DNA from: Avena insularis
Taxonomy: Eukaryota > Streptophyta > Magnoliopsida > Poales > Poaceae
Assembly: GCA_023614405.1 (NCBI GenBank)
Contig: CM042688.1
Location: 66,574,253 to 66,638,252 of the forward strand
DNA: 64,000 nt
Direction of reading: 5' to 3'
A program made the translations under genes and the position numbers. Each line of letters starts with the position of its first letter. Positions within the stretch are counted from its first letter, which is position 1. The notes under the pieces were generated by a model, which was given only the letters and a program-made list of their open reading frames with translations, was not told the DNA's origin and did no database searches. This document shows positions 33,127-44,482 of this stretch, one piece after another.

Positions 33127-33140
33127 AAGCTTGGGGATGT
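33127..33140 (+). other. Polypurine tract of element A
   Basis: AAGCTTGGGGATGT directly before the 3' LTR start TGATACG. The same sequence precedes element B's 3' LTR. Confidence 0.7.
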
Positions 33141-33573
33141 TGATACGTTCATAACGTATCTATAATTTTTGATGGTTTAATGCTAATAATATGGTTTTGA
33201 TACTCCTTTTTACAAAAAGTTTATGATTTATTTGTACTAACCTACTAATAGTTGCAAAAGTGCACAATGTTCTTGTTTTACACTATGTGTAGGAATTACC
33301 AAGAATACAAGTGAAAACGTCGTTGGAGTTAAATTGGGATTTTCCAGAAATCTATCTCAGAACTCTTTTTGAAGATGGTCTCGTTTCGGGTCCAAGACAG
33401 CGTCAAACGGAAAACTCTTCAACTACAAAATTGTCGGAAATTTCATGACAAATGTTCTGGATATAAAATTTATCTGATTCCGAGTCCGGACGGGTCCTCT
33501 AGGCCTAATTTACTGCAGCCCAAGATGGTGTGACAGGAATCCGAGAAGCTATATAAAGGGAGGAAACCTAATT
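33141..33573 (+). mobile_element. Truncated 3' LTR of element A
   Basis: Follows the 5' LTR from its first base through TATATAAAGGGAGGAAACCTAATT, then switches to repeat sequence (GGATGACTTTATGTCG). About 1.1 kb of LTR is absent. Confidence 0.85.
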
Positions 33574-34897
33574 TGGATGACTTTATGTCGATATCTCGGA
33601 ATTAGGTCAAATTTGAAACTACAAGTACATTGTAGGTTTTGCTTTGATAGATTTACGAAAAAGCTTTTGGAGGTACCCATCGAGGAGTCAAAATTAATAT
33701 ATCAGAACCAGCGAGAGTTTCGACGATAGGTTCAACTTCTTGCTAAGACTTTGCATCTTGACAATTTAACGAAATTAGGTGAAACTTGAGCTAGCTACAA
33801 GTAAACGGCATAGATTGCTCTTGAATTAAATATTTTTTCATAGGTAGATCATCGGTGCATCTTCTTGTAGTAAACAGTGTCGTCGATGTGAGTTTCCAAC
33901 TATCAAGAAAGAACATTCAATTCTACATTTTCCGAGAGAAGAATACAAGCGAGGTTGTTCTTTTTCCTAAAGAAAAGTACGAAGAATATTGGATCTGAAT
34001 GCCACCAGCCAAGTTTACATACAGATATATTGGACCAACATGTTGTTCCAATGATTCCCATGTTTTATGAGTTTTCAAACTTCCCAGCTAACTCTGCCCA
34101 TTAGAATGAGTTTATGTCGATTTATCGACATTAGGTCAAATTTGGTACAAGTACTAGTAAAGTGCACGTGCCCTGGACGTGAGACTCAGATAATAGACAT
34201 CTAGCATACCATCACTATATAAAATTATAATAGGTAAAGTAGAAAAAATATAATAGGTAAAATTTGAACTACTACAAGTAAACTGTGTAGGTTGCTTTGA
34301 AAGTTTTATGAAAAAGCTCTTAGAGGTACCCATCAAAGGGGGCGGGGGGGCAGGGGTCAATTAATATACTATCAGAAACCATAGAGAGTTCTGACGAGAG
34401 GTTCATCTTCTTTCTAAGATTTTGCGTCTTGATAGTTTAATGAAATTAGGTCAAACTTGAGCTACAACTAAGTGCGATATATTGCTCTTGAATTTAATGA
34501 AATTAGGTCAAACTTGAACTACAAGTAATAAATTGTAGGTTGCTTTGAAAGTTTTATGAAAAAAGCTTTTGGAGGTACCCATTGAGCAGTTAATTAATAT
34601 ATCAAAACCCACAGAGAGTTTTGACGAGTGGTTCGACTTGTAGCTAAGATTTTGCATCATGAAAATTTTGAACACCTTTTGAAAACGATCACATGAAACA
34701 GGGAGAGAGGGGAAATGATTTTTCTATTCTCTATGGGCAACCCACAAGCTTGAGGTGCACCTTATTAGGCTTAAAGATACAAACTCTATTTTCTCCACAA
34801 TATATATGGTCAACCTTTTCAGACGCCACATACTTGGCCTTAAGGTGTGCTTTTGTACACATTGTTGATGCCCTTATTAGGGAAAAAGCAAATAGTA

Positions 34898-35010
34898 CTC
34901 CGTCTATCCAAATTAGTGTTCTCACATTTGTCTAGATTCGGATGTATCTAGTCATGTTTTAGTGCTAGATACATCCGAAATCTGAGAACATTAATTTGGA
35001 TCGGAGGGAG
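34898..35010. mobile_element. Stowaway MITE in T2 (partly deleted)
   Basis: Same element and position as in T1 and T3, but about ten bases of the right arm are missing (GATACATCCGAAATCTGAG). Confidence 0.88.
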
Positions 35011-35059
35011 TAGTATATTAGTATTTTTCTTGAGGAAAGTATATTAGTACTAGTACTCA

Positions 35060-35649
35060 TTTCTTTTCTTAGACATATGCTCACCTCTATCCACGCGCTG
35101 TACACGCTGAGAGAATAAAACGTAGGCATGGTAAAAGAGGGCAGTAGCGAAGAGGAGTTGAAGGCGGTTCGATGTCAGAGGAAAGTTATGATGGGTTCCT
35201 GACACGAGGTACTCCTGCGGCCACTCTACTAGTAGTAAATTTCAGGACCTATGCACGCAAAACAAATTGTGTGTTTTCTATCTCCTTTGCTGCCTCTCAC
35301 CATCCATCCTCCCTCTCTCCTACCCTTTCCCCTCGCGCTGACCCAGTGATCTCTCCACAGTCCACGGTGTAGTCTTTGCACGTGTGCCTTAATGCAATGA
35401 CTCTGTGTCTCTGGCGTGTTCGGTAGCCACGTTGGCATGGAGTAGGGACGAGGAGTACATAGGAAGGAAACCACTTTGGTCCTTGGCGGCAAAAAAATTC
35501 AAACTTTTCCGTTTTTCGAAATTTTCACTTGCTTCCCAAACATCGGGAGGGATAGTTACTCAAAAGATCAGCCATTCGCAGTACTTATTATCTTATCTTT
35601 ATATTTTCTTATCTCGTACAATACCATACCATACCACTATATAGTGTAT
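35060..35649 (+). promoter_or_regulatory. C3: promoter-like segment, frame broken
   Basis: Close copy of C2 and C4. The MSEESYDGFLTRG frame (35172) stops after 66 residues because of changes around the SPRADP stretch. Confidence 0.45.
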
Positions 35650-38600
35650 AGATAACTTCGAGCATTGACCGTTGGATCAAGACCGACAAATCCAAACAGT
35701 GTCGTCGGTGTGATTTTCCAACTATATCAGGAAAGAACATTCAATTATTCTCAATTTTCCGAGTGGATGAGGAGCGAGGTTGTGCTTTTTCGTTTAGGAA
35801 TGTCTGAAGAATATTGGATCTGAATGCCAGAAGCCAAGTTTACCAACATGTTGTACCAATGATTCCCATGTTTTATTTATGAGTTTTCAAACTTCCTAGC
35901 TAACTCTGCCTATTTGACCGAATGACTTTATGTCGATTTATCGAAATTAGGTAAAATTTGAAACTACAAGTAAATTGTAGGTTGCTTTGAAAGTTTTACG
36001 AAAAATCTTTTGGAGGCACCCGTCGAGGGGTCACAATTAATATATCATAAAACATCGAGAGTTTTGACGATAGGTTCAACTTCTTGCTAAGATTTTGCAT
36101 CTTGACAATTTAACGAAATTAGATCAAACTTGAGCTACAAGTAAGCGCGATCGATTGCTCTTGAATTAAATGTATTTTTGGAGGTAGATGGGTGCATCTC
36201 CTTGTAGTAAACAATGTCGTCAGTGTGAGTTTCCAACTATCAGGAAATAAAATTCTTAGTTTTCCGAGTGATGACGAGATGGTTCTTTTTCGTAAAGAAA
36301 GATCGAAGAATATGGATCTCAATGCCATAAGCCAATCTTCTAAACATATTAAGTGGACCAACGTGTTTTAATTATGATTCCCATATGTTTTTTGAGTTTT
36401 TCAAACTCCCTAGCTAGTTACTCTGCCTACTTGAATGACTACATGCCGAATTATCGAAATTAGGCCAAACTTGAACTATAACTAAATAATAGGTTACTCT
36501 GAAAGTTTTACGAAAAAGCTTTTGGAGGTACCGTACCGATCGGGGGGGGGGGGAGGTCACAATCAATATATGAGAAACAACCGAGAGTTTTGACTTCTTG
36601 CTAAGATTTTGCATCGCATGACACTATTTAACGAATTTGGGTCAAACTTGAGCTACAAGTAAGTGCGACAGGTTGCTGTTGAAATATATGACTTTTCAGA
36701 GAGATAGATGGCTGCATTTTCTTGTAGTAAACAGTGTCGTCGGTGTGATTTTCCAACTATATTAGGAAAGAACATTCAATTATTCTCAATTTTCCGAGTG
36801 ATGACGAGCGAGGTTGTTCTTTTCTATAAAGAAATGTCCAAAGAATATTGGATCTAAATGCCAGAAGCCAAGTTTACCAACATGTTGTACCAATGATTCC
36901 CCTGTTTTATTTATGAGTTTTCAAACTTCCTAGCTAACTCTACCCATTTGACCGAATGACTTTATGTCGATTTATCGAAATTAGGTCAAATTTGAAATTA
37001 CAAGTAAATTGTAGGTTGCTTTTAAAGTTTTATGAAAAATCTTTTGGAGGTACCCATCGAGGGGTCACATTTAATATATCATAAAACACAAAGAGTTTTA
37101 TGATATAGGTTCAACTTCTTGCTCAGATTTTGCATCTTGACAATTTAACGAAATTAGGTCAAACTTGAGATACAAGTAAACACGATAGATTAATCTTGAA
37201 TTAAATGTATTTTCAGAGGTAGATCGGTGCATCTTGTTGTAGTAAACAATACCGTCATTGTGAGTTTCCAACTATCAGGAAAGAACATTCAATTCTACAT
37301 TTTCCGAGTGAAGACGAGCGAGGTTATTAGTTGTTCTTTAATTTTCTATAAAGAGAAGTCCAAAGAGTATTGGATGTGGATACCACAAGCCAAGTTGACA
37401 GACATATATAGTGGATCGACAACATGTTGTAGTTGTGATTCCCAAGTTTTATGAGTTTTCAAGATTCCTAGCTAACCCCGCCCATTTGAATGACTTTATG
37501 TCGATATCTCGGAATTAGGTCAAATTTGAAACTACAACTAAATTGTAGGTTTTGCTTTGATAGATTTACGAAAAAGCTTTTGGAGGTACCCATCGAGGAG
37601 TCAAATTAATATATCAGAAACCAACGAGATCAATAATAGGTTCAACTTCTTGCTAAGACTTTGCATCTTTACAATTTAACAAAATTAGGTTAAACTTGAG
37701 CTAGCTACAAGTAAACACCATAGATTGCTCTTGAATTAAATATTTTTCATAGGTAGATCATCGGTGCATATTATTGTAGTAAATAGTGTTGTCGATGTGA
37801 GTCTCCAACTATCAAGAAAGAACATTCAACTCTACATTTTCTGAGTGAAGAATACGAGCGAGGTTGTTCTTTTTCCTAAAGAAAAGTACGAAGAATATTG
37901 GATCTGAATGCCACCAGCCAAGTTTACATACAGATATATTGGACCAACATGTTGTTCCAACGATTCCCATGTTTTATGAGTTTTCAAACTTCCCAGCTAA
38001 CTCTGCCCATTAGAATGAGTTTATGTCGATTTATCGACATTAGGTCAAATTTGGTACAAGTACTAGTAAAGTGCACGTGCCCTGGACGTGAGACTCAGAT
38101 AATAGACATCTAGCATACCATCACTATATAAAATTATAATAGGTAAAGCAGAAAAAATATAATAGGTAAAATTTGAACTACTACAAGTAAACTATGTAGG
38201 TTGCTTTGAAAGTTTTACGAAAAAGCTCTTAGAGGTACCCATCAAAGGGGGCGGGGGGGCAGGGGGTCAATTAATATACTATCAGAAACCATAGAGAGTT
38301 CTGATGAGAGGTTCATCTTCTTTCTAAGATTTTGCATCTTGATAGTTTAATGAAATTAGGTCAAACTTGAGCTACAACTAAGTGCGATATATTGCTGTTG
38401 AATTTAATGAAATTAGGTCAAACTTGAACTACAAGTAATAAATTGTAGGTTGCTTTGAAAGTTTTATGAAAAAAGCTTTTGGAGGTACCCATCGAGCGGT
38501 TAATTAATATATCAGAAACCATAGAGAGTTTTGACGAGTGGTTCGACTTCTATCTAGATTTTGCATCATGAAAATTTTGAACACCTTTTGAAAACGATCA

Positions 38601-38806
38601 CATGAAACAGGGAGAGAGGGGAAATGATTTTTCTATTCTCTATGGGTAACCCACAAGCTTGTGGTGCACCTTATTAGGCTTAAAGATACAAAATCTATTT
38701 TCTCCACAATGTATATGGTGAACCTTAGCGAATGCCACATACTAGGCCTTAAGGTGTGCTTCTGTACACATTGTTGATGCCCTTATTAGGGACAAAGCAA
38801 ACAATA

Positions 38807-38928
38807 CTCCCTCGATCCAAATTAGTGTTCTCACATTTGTCTAGATTCGGATGTATCTAGTCATGTTTTAGTGCTAGATACATCCGAATCTAGACAAATC
38901 TGAGAACATTAATTTGGATCGGAGGGAG
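38807..38928. mobile_element. Stowaway MITE in T3
   Basis: CTCCCTCGATCCAAATTAGT and inverse ending TTGGATCGGAGGGAG, TA at 38805-38806 and 38929-38930. Same site as in T1 and T2. Confidence 0.88.
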
Positions 38929-38993
38929 TAGTATATTAGTACTTTTTTTGAGGAAAGTATATTAGTACTAATACACTAGTATAGTAATAGTAC

Positions 38994-39592
38994 TCATTTC
39001 TTTGCTTAGACATATGCTCACCTTTGTCCATGTGTTGTACACACTGAGAGAATAAAACATAGGCAGGGTAAAAGAGGGCAGCAGTGAAGAGGATTTGAAG
39101 GTGGTTCAATGTCAGAGGAAAGTTATGATGGGTTCCTCACACGAGGTATTCCTGCGGCCACTCTACTAGTAGAAAATTTCAGGACCTATGCACGCAAAAC
39201 AAATTGTGTGTTTTCTCTCTCCTTCGCTGCATCTCACCATCCATCCTTGCTCTATCCTACCCTTTCCCCTCGCGCACCGGCCCGACTGATCTCTCCCTGG
39301 TCCACAGCGTGGTGCTGCGCACGTGTGCCTTGGTACGGAGGCTCTTTGTCTCTGGCATGTTCGACAGCCGTGTTGGCATGGAGTAGGGATGAGGAGTACA
39401 TAGGAAGGAAACCACTTTGGTCCTTGGCAGGAATTTTTTTTCAAACTTTTTTGGTTTTCGAATTTTTCACTTGCTTGCCAAACATCGGGAGGGAAGGTTA
39501 CTCAAAAGATCAGCCATTCACAGTACTTCTTATCTTATCTTTATCTTTTCGTATCTCTTACAATACCATACCATACCACTATATAGTGTATG
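38994..39592 (+). promoter_or_regulatory. C4: promoter-like segment with 162-residue open frame
   Basis: Close copy of C2. The frame from 39109 (MSEESYDGFLTRG) is open for 162 residues to 39597, rich in Ser, Pro, Arg and Trp, with no known domain. Frame loss in C3 and the divergent C1 argue against a conserved protein. Confidence 0.45.
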
Positions 39593-40207
39593 GATAACTT
39601 CAAACATTGACTGTTGGATCAAGACTGACAAATCCAAACAGTGTCGTCGTGTGATTTTCCAACTATATCAGGAAAGAACATTCAATTATTCTCAATTTTC
39701 CGAGTGGATGAGGAGCGAGGTTGTGCTTTTTAGTTTAGGAATGTTTGAAGAATATTGGATCTGAATGCCAGAAGCCAAGTTTACCAACATGTTGTACCAA
39801 CGATTCCCATGTTTTATTTATGAGTTTTCAAACTTCCTAGCTAACTCTGCCTATTTGACCGAATGACTTTATGTCAATTTATCGAAATTAGGTCAAATTT
39901 GAAACTACAAGTAAATTGTAGTTTGCTTTGAAAGTTCTACAAAAAATCTTTTGGAGGTACCCATCAAGGGGTCACGATTAATATATCATAAAACACCGAG
40001 AGTTTTGACGATAGGTTCAACTTATTGCTAAGATTTTGCATCTTGACAATTTAACGAAATTAGGTCAAACTTGAGCTACAAGTAAGCACGATAGATTGCT
40101 CTTGAATTAAATGTATTTTTGAAGGTAGATGGGTGCATCTCCTTGTAGTAAATAATGTCGTTAGTGTGAGTTTCCAACTATTGGAAAATAAAATTCTTAG
40201 TTTTTTG

Positions 40208-40427
40208 AGTGATGACATGGCGTGCTATTAAATGAGGAAAGAGATGGATGTAGTAACTAGCTAAGTTACCATAACATCACACTTTTCAAGTGAAAATGAG
40301 TCTACAAGATAATTAATATAGTCTTCTATGACACTACCTACTAGTTACTATGCACTATGAAGGTGGTACCTTAGACTAGTGTTAGGTGCATGGCACTAGT
40401 TGAAGTTACTCCCCACTATGACCAGCC
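40208..40427. mobile_element. Truncated PIF/Tourist-like MITE
   Basis: The right end ACTCCCCACTATGACCAGCC followed by TTA is typical of a grass MITE family that I know from memory (ends GGCTGGTCATAGTGGGG). The left end is missing: sequence enters within the element at GTGCTATTAAATGAGG. Confidence 0.6.
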
Positions 40428-43400
40428 TTAGCATGTACACAAGTAAACGCAATTGATTGCTATTGAATTAAATGTATTTCTAGAGGTAGATGGGTGCATA
40501 TTCATGTAGTAAACAATATCCTCGGTGTTAGTTTCCAACTATCACGAAAGAACATTTAATTATCAATTTTTCGAGTGATGACAACATTCTTCTTTTACGT
40601 AAAGAAACACCGAAGAATATGGATTTGAATACCAAAAGACAAGTTTTCAGACATAAATGTATGGACGTTGATGTAATTTTACCTTTTTTAGGTCCTTGAT
40701 GTAAAATGTACTCGCATCGTCCTTGTAAAATTCAAACCTAAAAGCAAGTGGCAACATTTAAACGTATTTAAGATTATTAGTTGTCGATGAGTATGAATGT
40801 TCTTGGATTTCAAGCCGAATGACCAAGGTCATGGCCATATCTACATCATACTTTATGCTGATGATGATCCCATGTCCATGAATTTTCATGCCGCCAACTC
40901 TGGCCATATATTTTGAAAACAAACGAAGAGAAAGTAGTATGAAGAGTATGGCTCGATGAGCTTCTCTCTCGAGAAGGACCCAAACATGACTATTTTCCCT
41001 GCTTAACTTTAGGGTGCTTCGTGCTAAATGTATGGACCTCGATGTAATTTTACCCCATTTTAGGTCCTTGCTATAAAATGTACTCCCACTGTCCCTTTAA
41101 AATTCGAACACAAAAGGAAGTAGTAAAATTTAAACGTATTTAACCTTATTAGTTGTCAATGCGTATGAACATTCTTGCATTTCAAGCCGAACGACCAGGG
41201 TCATGGACATATGTACATCATACTTTATGATGATGATTCATTATCCCATATCGAAGAATTTGCTAACGCAAAATTTGGCCATGTATTTTGAAAACAAACC
41301 AAGAGGAAGTAGTACTACGAAGAGTATGGCTTGGTCAGGTTCTTTCTCGAGAAGGAGCCAAACCTAACTATTTTCCTTTGCTTAATTTTAAGGTATGTTT
41401 CGTTCTAAATTTTTGTACCTCGATGTAATTTCCCCCTTTTAGGTCCTTGATGAAAACAAACGAAGAGGAAGAAGTATTATGAAGATTACGGCTCGATCAG
41501 CTGTTCTCTCGAGAAGGAGCCGAACCAGACTATTTTATTTGCTTAATTTTAGGGTACTTCATGCTAAATGAATGGACCTCGATGTAATTTCCCCCTTTTA
41601 GGTCCTTGATGTAAAATGTACTCCTACCGTCCGTGTAAAATTCAAACCTACAAGTTAGTGGTAAAAGTTAAACGAATTTAAGGTTAGTTGTGAATGAATA
41701 TGAACAATCTTGGATTTCAAGCCAAACGGCCAAGGTCATGGCCATATCTACATTATACTTTACATCGATGATTCGTGATCCCATATCCAAGAATTTCATG
41801 CCGCCAAATTGGCCATATTTTGAAAACAAACAAAGAGGGAAGTAGTATGAAGAGTATGGCTCGACCAGCTGCTGTCTCGAGAAGGAGCTGAACCCGACTG
41901 TTTTCCCTGCTTAATTTTAGGGTGCTCCGTGGTAATTAAATGTATAGACCTCGATGTAATTTTACCTTTTTTAGGTCCTTACTGTAAAATGTACTCCCAC
42001 CGTCCGTGTAAAATTTGAACATAAAATCAAGTGGTAAAATTTAAACGTAATTAAGCTTATTAGTTGTCCATGAATATGAAAATTCTTGCATTTCAAGTCG
42101 AAAGACCAGGGTCATACATATTTACATCATACTTTATATGATGATGATTCATGATCCCATAGCAAAGAATTTTCATGCCGCCAAATTTGGCCATATTTTT
42201 AAAACAAACGAATAGGAAGTAGTATGAAGAGTATGGCTCGGTCAGCTTCTCTCTCTAGAAGGATTAAAACATGACAGTTTTTCCTACTTAATTTAAGGGT
42301 GCTTCGTGCTAAATGTATGGACCTCGATATAATTTTACCTTCTTTAGGTCCTTGATGTAAAATGTACTCTGACTGTCCGTGTAAAATTCGATCCTAAAAG
42401 CAAGTTGTAAAATTTAAACAAGTTTAAGATTATTATATGTCGATGAGTATGAACATTCTTGAATTTCAAGACGAATGACCAAGGTCATGGCCATATCTAC
42501 ATCATACTTTATGCCGATGATTCATGATCCCATATCCAAGAATTTGCATGCCCCCAAATTTGGCCATATTTTGAAAACAAACAAAGAGGAAGTAGTATGA
42601 AGAGTGTGACTCGATCGGCTTATCTCACGAGAAGGAGCAAAACATGACTATTTTCCCTGCTTAATTTTAGGGCGCTTCATGCTAAATGTATGGACCTCGA
42701 TGTAATTTTACCTTTTTAGGTCGTTGGTATAAAATGTACTCCCACCGTCCGTACGTGTAAAATTCGAACCTAAAAGCAAGTGGTAAAATTTAAACGTATT
42801 TAAGATTATCATTTATCGATGAGTATGAACATTATTGGATTTCAAGACGAACGACCAAGGTCATGGACATATGTACATCATACTTTATGCTGATGGTTCC
42901 TGATCCCATATCCAAGAATTTGCATGCGGCCAAATTTGGCCATATTTTGAAAACAAATGAAGAGTAAGTAGTATGAATAGTATGGCTCGATCAGCTTTTC
43001 TCTCGAGAAGGAGCAAAACATGACTGTTTTCCCTGATTAATTTTAGGGTGCTTCGTGCTAAATGTATGGACCTCGATGTAATTTTACCTTTTTTAGGTCC
43101 TTGATGTAAAATGTACTCCCAACATCCGTACGTGTAAAATTCAAACCTAAAAGCAACCGTAAAAAATTAAGCGTATTTAAGATTATTAGTTGTTGATAAG
43201 TATGAACATTCTTGGATTTCAAGAAGAATGACCAAGGTCATGGGCCTCATGGCCATATCTACATCATACTTTATGCTGATGATTCATGATCCCATATCCA
43301 AGAATTTGCAAGCCACCAAATTTGGACATATTTTGAAAACAAACGAAGAGGAAGTAGTATAAGAGTATGTATTGATCAGCTTTTCTCTCGAGAAGGAGCA

Positions 43401-43960
43401 AAACATGACTATTTTCCCTGCTTAATTTCAAGGTGCTTCGTGCTAAATGTATGGACCTCGATAAAATTTTACCTTTTTAGGTCCTTGATTTAAAATGTAA
43501 TCCCTACATCCTTACATGTAAAATTCAAACCTAAAAGAAAGTGGTAAAATTTAAACGTATTTAATTTTATTAGTTGCCAATGAGTATGAACATTCTTGGA
43601 TTTCAAGCCGAATGACCAAGGTCATGGCCATATCTATATCATACTTTATGTTGATGATTATCCGATGTCCAGGAATTTTCATGCCACCAAATTTGGCCAT
43701 ATATTTTGAAAACAAACAAAGAGAAAGTAGTATGAAGAGTATGGCTCTGCTCTCTCGAGAAGGAGCCAGACCCGACTATTTCCTTGCTTATTTTTAGGGT
43801 GCTTCGTGCTAGATGTAAGGACCTCTATGTATTTTTATCCATTTTAGGTCCTTGATGTAAATTGTACTCCCATCATCCGTGATGTTCCCTTATTTGGGAG
43901 TAAATGGGTGAATCATGTCATGGTAATAATGTTGCCACTCGGAGTTTCCAACCATTAGAT
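40428..43960. repeat. P2: second array of ~376-bp units
   Basis: After a short T-type remnant (to about 40640), the P anchor occurs near 41000, 41378, 41540, 41910, 42287, 42659, 43035, 43420 and 43787. Intervals are 367-385 bases except one short unit (162). The closing tail (43850-43960: TGTTGCCACTCGGAGTTTCC) matches that of P1. Confidence 0.88.
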
Positions 43961-44120
43961 AAATCTATCACGAAAACATGACTATATACATTCTAATCTA
44001 GATAAATCTGAGAACATTATATGGATCACAGGGAGTAGTATATATGCATTCAAAACAAATTGTGTTTGCTCTCTCCTTCAGTGCAGCATCATCATCCCCA
44101 CACCCAAAGAAAATTTGAGG
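43961..44120 (+). repeat. Worn Stowaway half and C5 remnant
   Basis: The right half of a Stowaway (ATCTAGATAAATCTGAGAAC to CACAGGGAGTA, ending about 44038) is followed by C-type blocks (AAAACAAATTGTGTTTGCTC, CATCATCATCCCCACACCC). This is the fifth C copy, reduced to about 80 bases. Confidence 0.6.
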
Positions 44121-44482
44121 ACATTTCGAACTTTTTTCTTTGGCACGGTGTGATTTGCTGTCCCTAGCTACCTACCGGAAAAAATAGTAGCGCCTCAAAC
44201 TAGGGGCCAGCGTTGCGGGCTAGAACGTTTAAGAAATACAACTATATCTAATTTTCTGTTATTATTCCTATTTTGCATCCCGCGTTAGTTTTTCCCTAAT
44301 ATTCGAAGTAGTCGATCTGACAACCGGAGGAGAACCACCCGCGCCCCTCATCGTCTTCCTCTCCCACTCCGGCCGCTTGTGCACCATCGTAGCCCCTCTC
44401 CACCCTTGCAGAAAGGTAGAAACCACCAACCCATCCCGACTAATCTTCCGTAGTACTCTTCCCTGGAACAACATCTAGAGCG
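44121..44482. other. Upstream region of the DUF295-like pseudogene
   Basis: Unique-looking, moderately GC-rich sequence with no repeat match in the window; probably the old promoter and leader. A minus frame at 44268-44474 has no recognisable product. Confidence 0.4.

Larger units (their letters stand above)
27900..33573 (+). mobile_element. Element A: non-autonomous LTR retrotransposon (LARD-like) with truncated 3' LTR
   Basis: 5' LTR 27900-29454, primer site from 29465, internal region with one open frame and no polymerase genes, polypurine tract at about 33127-33140, and a 3' LTR that starts at 33141 but stops after about 433 bases. It lacks reverse transcriptase and integrase, so it would need a helper element. 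It is inserted in repeat unit T1. The 3' LTR joins T-type repeat sequence at a short shared ATTT, so the end was lost by deletion. Confidence 0.85.
33574..37491. repeat. T2: second copy of the large repeat unit
   Basis: From GACTTTATGTCGATATCTCGG (33579) to the same phrase at 37492, about 3.91 kb. It contains a G-rich tract (34338-34357), a Stowaway (34898-35010), segment C3 (35060-35649) and ~517-bp subunits with anchor CGAAATTAGG at 35943, 36457 and 36979. No host gene is seen in it. Confidence 0.85.
37492..40207. repeat. T3: third copy of the large repeat unit (shortened)
   Basis: Starts GACTTTATGTCGATATCTCGG, offset about 3.91 kb from T2. It keeps the G-rich tract (38247-38266), Stowaway (38807-38928) and C4 (38994-39592), then ends in ~517-bp subunit sequence at the MITE that begins near 40208. 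Confidence 0.85.

Noticed and set aside
20450..44120. CACTA transposon subterminal repeats as explanation of the whole block
   Set aside because: No CACTA ends, transposase or 3-bp target duplication were seen in or around the block; left as unidentified.
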